From Paracoccaceae bacterium (GTDB lineage Bacteria > Pseudomonadota > Alphaproteobacteria > Rhodobacterales > Rhodobacteraceae), in assembly GCA_014872815.1 (NCBI GenBank), contig WKFK01000008.1, forward strand, positions 178,534-242,533: a stretch of DNA of 64,000 nucleotides, given 5' to 3'. The position numbers and the translations under genes were made by a program. Numbering within the stretch: position 1 is the first letter of the stretch; every line of letters begins with the position of its first letter. A model generated the notes under the pieces. It saw only the letters and a program-made list of their open reading frames with translations, was not told the origin of the DNA and made no database searches. This document shows positions 60,664 to 64,000 of this stretch, one piece after another.

Positions 60664-61842
60664 TCAAAATGATTGCATCAAATGCCTGCTGGCCCCGTGT
60701 AAGAGATCGGTCAGTTTCTGCGGCGACATCGTAACCTGCATGGTCGAACGGGTGCCATTGGGCATGGAATGGAGGGCGGCCATGACCTTAGGGGGTGGGG
60801 TGAGGCGCACCGTCACTTTCGTTTGGGGGGCGGATGTGTCACCTGCCGACTGGATCGCTTGAATATGTGCATCAATACGATTGTTGGGATAGGGCAATCC
60901 TGTCAGGACAACCTGCAGCGTTTCCCCCCTCTGCAAATGCACAGCGTCCAGAGAAGACACAAGAAATTCGGCTTGGAAGGTCTTCTGTTGGTCCGTTTGG
61001 ATTTGCGCAATTGTGACCGGCATGCCGCGCGCCATGTTTTGAGGGGCTTGGCGTAATCGGGCCAGCTGTCCCTTGACAGGGGCTTCAAGCCAGGGGCGCA
61101 CTGTCCGGTCTTCAAGCGCTGTTTTCTGGTTCTCCAGAGCGGCGATCTCATCCTTTAGGCGCGTTGTGTGTTGCAAGTGCCCTTCTCTATGCGTGGTCAT
61201 GAGCTGTGCCAGTTCAAACTCTACCTCCCGAACGACGCTGTTTAAGGTCTCTCTTTCCAGCGCGGCGCGTAAAAGCAGGATGCGTCGAACGGCGTGTGGC
61301 GTGTTTTCGGCCCGCGACACGAGTTCGTGCACCGCCAAGGCTGTCTCTCGCTTCAGACTGGTCCGCCGCATCATCAACTGTTCTTGTGCCAGACGCTCCT
61401 GCTGTTTTGTCAACTGGCAGGTTTGTACTTGAGACGGCACCGGAGGGGCAGTGGCCGCGTTCACTAAGACATCGGCATCGGTTTTGGACCAGCACTCCAA
61501 CGCACTTTCTCGCGCGGAGATTTCCGAGCGGATGTGTTGAAGGTGGCGGTGGAGGGCAACTTGATCAAAGAGGATCACCCTTTGACCTTTCTCTACCGTG
61601 TCGCCATCCTCAACCAAAATTTCAGACACCTTGAGGCCCGAGGGGACAACCAAGTCCACAGTTGGAGTTTGCGCTTCAAAGCTTCCGGTGACGGTGCGTT
61701 CTGGCAGAACAGCGATCTGGCCGGCCAGTCCCAAGGCGCTGATGACAAGTAGGCTGCTGGCGAAAATCGCCCAAAGCAACCAGATCCCTTGCGGCGCAAT
61801 GCGTTGGCGTGTTGGCGGTAAATCAAGTCTTGGACGGTGCAT
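60664..61842 (-). CDS. HlyD-family periplasmic adaptor
   Basis: 392 residues from ATG 61842, behind AAAGGAC; the track adds eight codons. One N-terminal TM (IWLLWAIFASSLLVISALGLAG), half a lipoyl domain (VPSGLKVSEILVEDGDTVEKG), a long coiled coil (about 115-250, with one cysteine pair ALECWSK...VQTCQLT), the second lipoyl half (RTVRPWLEAPVKGQLARL) and a beta-barrel part. It resembles type I secretion and BcsA/alginate-type adaptors that join an inner-membrane transporter to the outer envelope. It overlaps the upstream ABC-like gene by 20 bp, so the two surely act together. Confidence 0.86.
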   Translation of the reverse strand: MHRPRLDLPPTRQRIAPQGIWLLWAIFASSLLVISALGLAGQIAVLPERTVTGSFEAQTPTVDLVVPSGLKVSEILVEDGDTVEKGQRVILFDQVALHRHLQHIRSEISARESALECWSKTDADVLVNAATAPPVPSQVQTCQLTKQQERLAQEQLMMRRTSLKRETALAVHELVSRAENTPHAVRRILLLRAALERETLNSVVREVEFELAQLMTTHREGHLQHTTRLKDEIAALENQKTALEDRTVRPWLEAPVKGQLARLRQAPQNMARGMPVTIAQIQTDQQKTFQAEFLVSSLDAVHLQRGETLQVVLTGLPYPNNRIDAHIQAIQSAGDTSAPQTKVTVRLTPPPKVMAALHSMPNGTRSTMQVTMSPQKLTDLLHGASRHLMQSF

Positions 61843-63796
61843 CGGCGGGTCCTTTGCGGGTCTCAAGCAGGCGTGGATCGTAGGTTTTTACGCAGATTTG
61901 CAAATAGCCAAGGTTGTCTTCTTGGCCCGTGTTCACCGACAGGCAGTCTCGCATAAGTTTCGCCAGTGGCGACAGGCGTTCGCCTTCGACAGAGGTGTCC
62001 GCCGCGACTCTTGCTTTCTGCATGGCGCCACTAGACAAGGCGAGCTGAGGATCAATGAGGCGGAGGTGACATTCGCCAACGAAGTGTTTGAACTCAAAGG
62101 AGAGATTATCCGTAACTGCGTTCTCGCCGAGGGCTGCCTGGCAGGCGACCGCAAGAAGCTCATTGGCCGCCATACAGACAGCACGCCGGTTGCCTTCGTC
62201 GCCTTCTCTGCGAAACTGGCTACAGATCCACGCATCCAGAGCCTCTTCGTTGTCCAGGTCCCGAGTGGTGACAAAGCGGCTCCAGCCGGATGAAAGCCGT
62301 GCGCGGATTTCTGCGGTGGGTGCGTATTCTATCACACGCCCATTCTGCATCATCAAAAGCCGATCACAGCGTTCCAACAAAGCCCGATTTTCGGTGACCA
62401 AAAGGGTCGTATGCCCAAGGCGCGTTTCTGCGCGCAACTGATCGCTAAGGGCCGCCAAAAGGCTCTCGCTGGCCCCATCTTCGGGCCGGTCGATCAGCAA
62501 CAGACTGGGGCGCAGAGCCAGAGCTCGCGCAAACGAGAGCGCCTTTTGCTCTGTTCTTGAAAGCGTACGCACATCCGTACAAGTCAGGATACGGGACACG
62601 GTATCGGCCGTGAACACCAAGGATTGTAGGACCTTGCGTGCGCGTTGCAGCTGCTCTGGTCCAGAGAAGCAGCACAGGTTTTCTGGTCCGCCGCCGGGCA
62701 CGGTTATTGGGTGAGACGGAACAAGCACGCTGCGCATTGCTTGTTCCTCAGCAGACCGTCCCCAAAGCGGGTCACCCCGCAGAGAGACATAGCCCTCAAC
62801 GCGTAAGTCGGTCAGGTCATGGGGCGCCTGTATGGCGCGCAACAACAAGGATTTCCCGGCAAAGCTGTCGCCGGTCACGCCGATGATTTCGCCAGCCTCC
62901 GCCCGGAAAGAAAGATTGGACACAAGAGGCTGGCCGTCGGAGGTGTGAATGGAGAGGTGAGACACAACTAAGGCCGTGTCATCGCTCTCAGGATCCAGGG
63001 AGAGCACCGGTGGAAGGGGGGTCACCGCCTCAGCCAGAGCGCTTTGTTCCGGATCCAGTTTGGTTGTCTGTCTGAAATAGCAGAAAAAAGCATCAACAGA
63101 CCAATAGGTGATCAAGGCAATGGTGGCGATTGCAGCGACGTTTAAAACATCCTGAGCGACAAGCCAGCTTGCCGCGGCAACCGCGGCGATCAACCCGCCC
63201 AAAGAGAGGATTTTGTGCATGGCGTCCAGCAGGGCGCTGTCGCCGCGCGCTGCATTGGCCAGCGTCACAGCCCGTTGATCTCTTCCGGACAGAAAGCTGG
63301 CCGCTTCCTTGGGGAGGAAATCCCACATAGGTTCTTTGCGGGTCCAGCGCGCAGCAAGTTGGCAACAGACCCAGCTCAGGACCGCCCCTAGCACAAATGG
63401 CACCGACAAAAGCGGGTGCAAGACACCAAATACGCCCCCCGCCAAAACCGCGACAAGGGCCTGTCCCCCTGCGGCATTGCGTATACGTATGTAACGATAT
63501 CCAGCGAGGGCGCGGGCGTGGCCAACCTCAAAAATCAGCATGCCAAGCAGCGGCACCAATGCGCCCAAAGCCAGAAGAGGCGCCAGGATCAGTTGGCGTT
63601 CCTGCGCAACCATTTCATACATGAAGGTCACAAAAACTGCGACAGCCAAAAGGCAAATACCGCCGCCGAGCGAAAAAAGAAACGAGAGACCGCGCGTCCA
63701 CGTTGGCACTGTGCGATCTTGAAATATCAGTGGCCCAGTGTGAGCCGGTGCCAAGGATGGAACGGACAGATCGGGCAACGAGCGATTGTCGGACAT
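61823..63796 (-). CDS. ABC-exporter-like protein with degenerate ATPase and RsbW-like C-terminal domain
   Basis: 657 residues. Six TM helices (about 37-62, 70-90, 110-128, 130-148, 195-215 and 218-240) resemble an exporter permease. The nucleotide domain keeps Walker A (GDSFAGKS, 309-316), but the signature is LSRTEQ rather than LSGGQ, Walker B is LLLIDRP with Arg437 in place of the catalytic Glu, and the switch His is replaced (LVTEN, E469). Residues ~513-640 form an extra domain (NRRAVCMAANELLAVACQAA ... ECHLRLIDP ... LSPLAKLMRDCL ... YLQICVKTY) with the helix-strand order of RsbW/HATPase anti-sigma kinases. That domain lacks the N-box Asn and the DxG glycine. It is probably a regulated exporter subunit or a pseudo-ATPase partner, working with the HlyD-like adaptor. 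Confidence 0.75.
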   Translation of the reverse strand: MSDNRSLPDLSVPSLAPAHTGPLIFQDRTVPTWTRGLSFLFSLGGGICLLAVAVFVTFMYEMVAQERQLILAPLLALGALVPLLGMLIFEVGHARALAGYRYIRIRNAAGGQALVAVLAGGVFGVLHPLLSVPFVLGAVLSWVCCQLAARWTRKEPMWDFLPKEAASFLSGRDQRAVTLANAARGDSALLDAMHKILSLGGLIAAVAAASWLVAQDVLNVAAIATIALITYWSVDAFFCYFRQTTKLDPEQSALAEAVTPLPPVLSLDPESDDTALVVSHLSIHTSDGQPLVSNLSFRAEAGEIIGVTGDSFAGKSLLLRAIQAPHDLTDLRVEGYVSLRGDPLWGRSAEEQAMRSVLVPSHPITVPGGGPENLCCFSGPEQLQRARKVLQSLVFTADTVSRILTCTDVRTLSRTEQKALSFARALALRPSLLLIDRPEDGASESLLAALSDQLRAETRLGHTTLLVTENRALLERCDRLLMMQNGRVIEYAPTAEIRARLSSGWSRFVTTRDLDNEEALDAWICSQFRREGDEGNRRAVCMAANELLAVACQAALGENAVTDNLSFEFKHFVGECHLRLIDPQLALSSGAMQKARVAADTSVEGERLSPLAKLMRDCLSVNTGQEDNLGYLQICVKTYDPRLLETRKGPADAPSKT

Positions 63797-63976
63797 AAAA
63801 CCAGAACCTAATTACCTACAACGCCACCATCTTAGGTGATGGAAGTTAATGATAAGTGTTCTTCAATTTTTCGTTCTTATTTTGTTTTTTCTGGTCTTTT
63901 TGTGATTTTCCGTTTTGGTCGCCAATTTTTAACGGTTTTCGGTTTTCATTGAATCATTCCGTCTGGAGTGTGTTGT
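63797..63976. promoter_or_regulatory. AT-rich divergent promoter region
   Basis: 180 bp, clearly AT-richer than the rest of the window, between the leftward ABC-like gene and a rightward gene cut by the window edge. Runs of TTTT and the hairpin CCATC-TTAGGT-GATGG (63812..63827) are visible. It probably carries both promoters. Confidence 0.55.
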
Positions 63977-64000
63977 ATGAAGAGTGCTGTTGGTTTCGCA
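63977..64000 (+). CDS. Start of a gene truncated by window edge
   Basis: ATG with GGAG 9 nt upstream begins MKSAVGFA and runs off the window. Eight codons are too few to identify it. Its orientation makes it divergent from the export genes. Confidence 0.5.

Noticed and set aside
1-64000. CRISPR array, prophage or toxin-antitoxin pair
   Set aside because: No regular spaced repeats, phage structural genes or paired toxin were found; the only antitoxin-like gene is an orphan.

Overview
The window looks like a chromosomal segment of a marine-type alphaproteobacterium of the Roseobacter group (Rhodobacteraceae/Roseobacteraceae). This rests on GC-rich coding with frequent ATGA start/stop overlaps, a fused MrpA-MrpB antiporter subunit, a ppiD-trpE pair, RutR-type TetR regulators beside a reductive pyrimidine pathway, and the short GGGATA-containing intergenic palindromes typical of the group. 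No rRNA, CRISPR array, prophage or insertion sequence is visible. There is one tRNA (Pro, TGG) and one domesticated REP-type transposase.

Layout. 1-13.1 kb: the 3' end of a BatD-like gene, an octaheme cytochrome c with a C-terminal HEAT/TPR-like part, a complete Mrp Na+/H+ antiporter operon (mrpA/B fusion, C, D, E, F, G) ended by a strong terminator, then an RND efflux pair. 13.2-16.5 kb: two unknown genes and a Tat-exported 2',3'-cyclic-nucleotide phosphodiesterase. 16.8-24.4 kb: housekeeping genes on the minus strand (ppiD-trpE, aminotransferase, gpt, a YafK-like L,D-transpeptidase, a LysE exporter overlapping fabI). 24.4-27.8 kb: pdxH, a double cold-shock-domain protein, a DUF192 protein, tRNA-Pro, a collagen-like glycine-rich protein and cspA. 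28.1-41.3 kb: a reductive pyrimidine catabolism region with preT-preA, two RutR-like regulators, beta-ureidopropionase-like and dihydropyrimidinase genes, a tiny zinc-ribbon-like ORF, a cupin and an ABC importer with an embedded GNAT gene. RutR-like operators sit upstream of preT and in the divergent regulator/hydrolase promoter. 41.4-52.2 kb: mixed genes (trxC, geranylgeranyl-reductase-like, thioesterase, orphan BrnA-like, small membrane proteins, RAYT with REP palindromes, ettA, zinc-ribbon/YbjQ protein, nadD, a chemoreceptor).

52.2-64 kb is the most unusual part, apparently an exopolysaccharide locus: a GH16 glucanase, an OmpA-like protein, a membrane acyltransferase, a STAS domain fused to a sugar-nucleotidyltransferase, an unknown exported protein, a cellulose-synthase-like GT2 with an altered QxxRW motif, a DUF3131-like protein, and convergently an HlyD-like adaptor and an ABC-like protein. 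The ABC-like protein's ATPase motifs are degenerate, and its C-terminal domain resembles an RsbW-type anti-sigma kinase fold. A STAS domain and an RsbW-like domain in one locus suggest partner-switch control of polysaccharide synthesis or export. That is my main candidate for an undescribed system.

Start sites were adjusted from the ORF track where a Shine-Dalgarno-like sequence, an ATGA overlap or a signal peptide favoured another codon. Function calls come from motif recognition by eye; no database search was possible.
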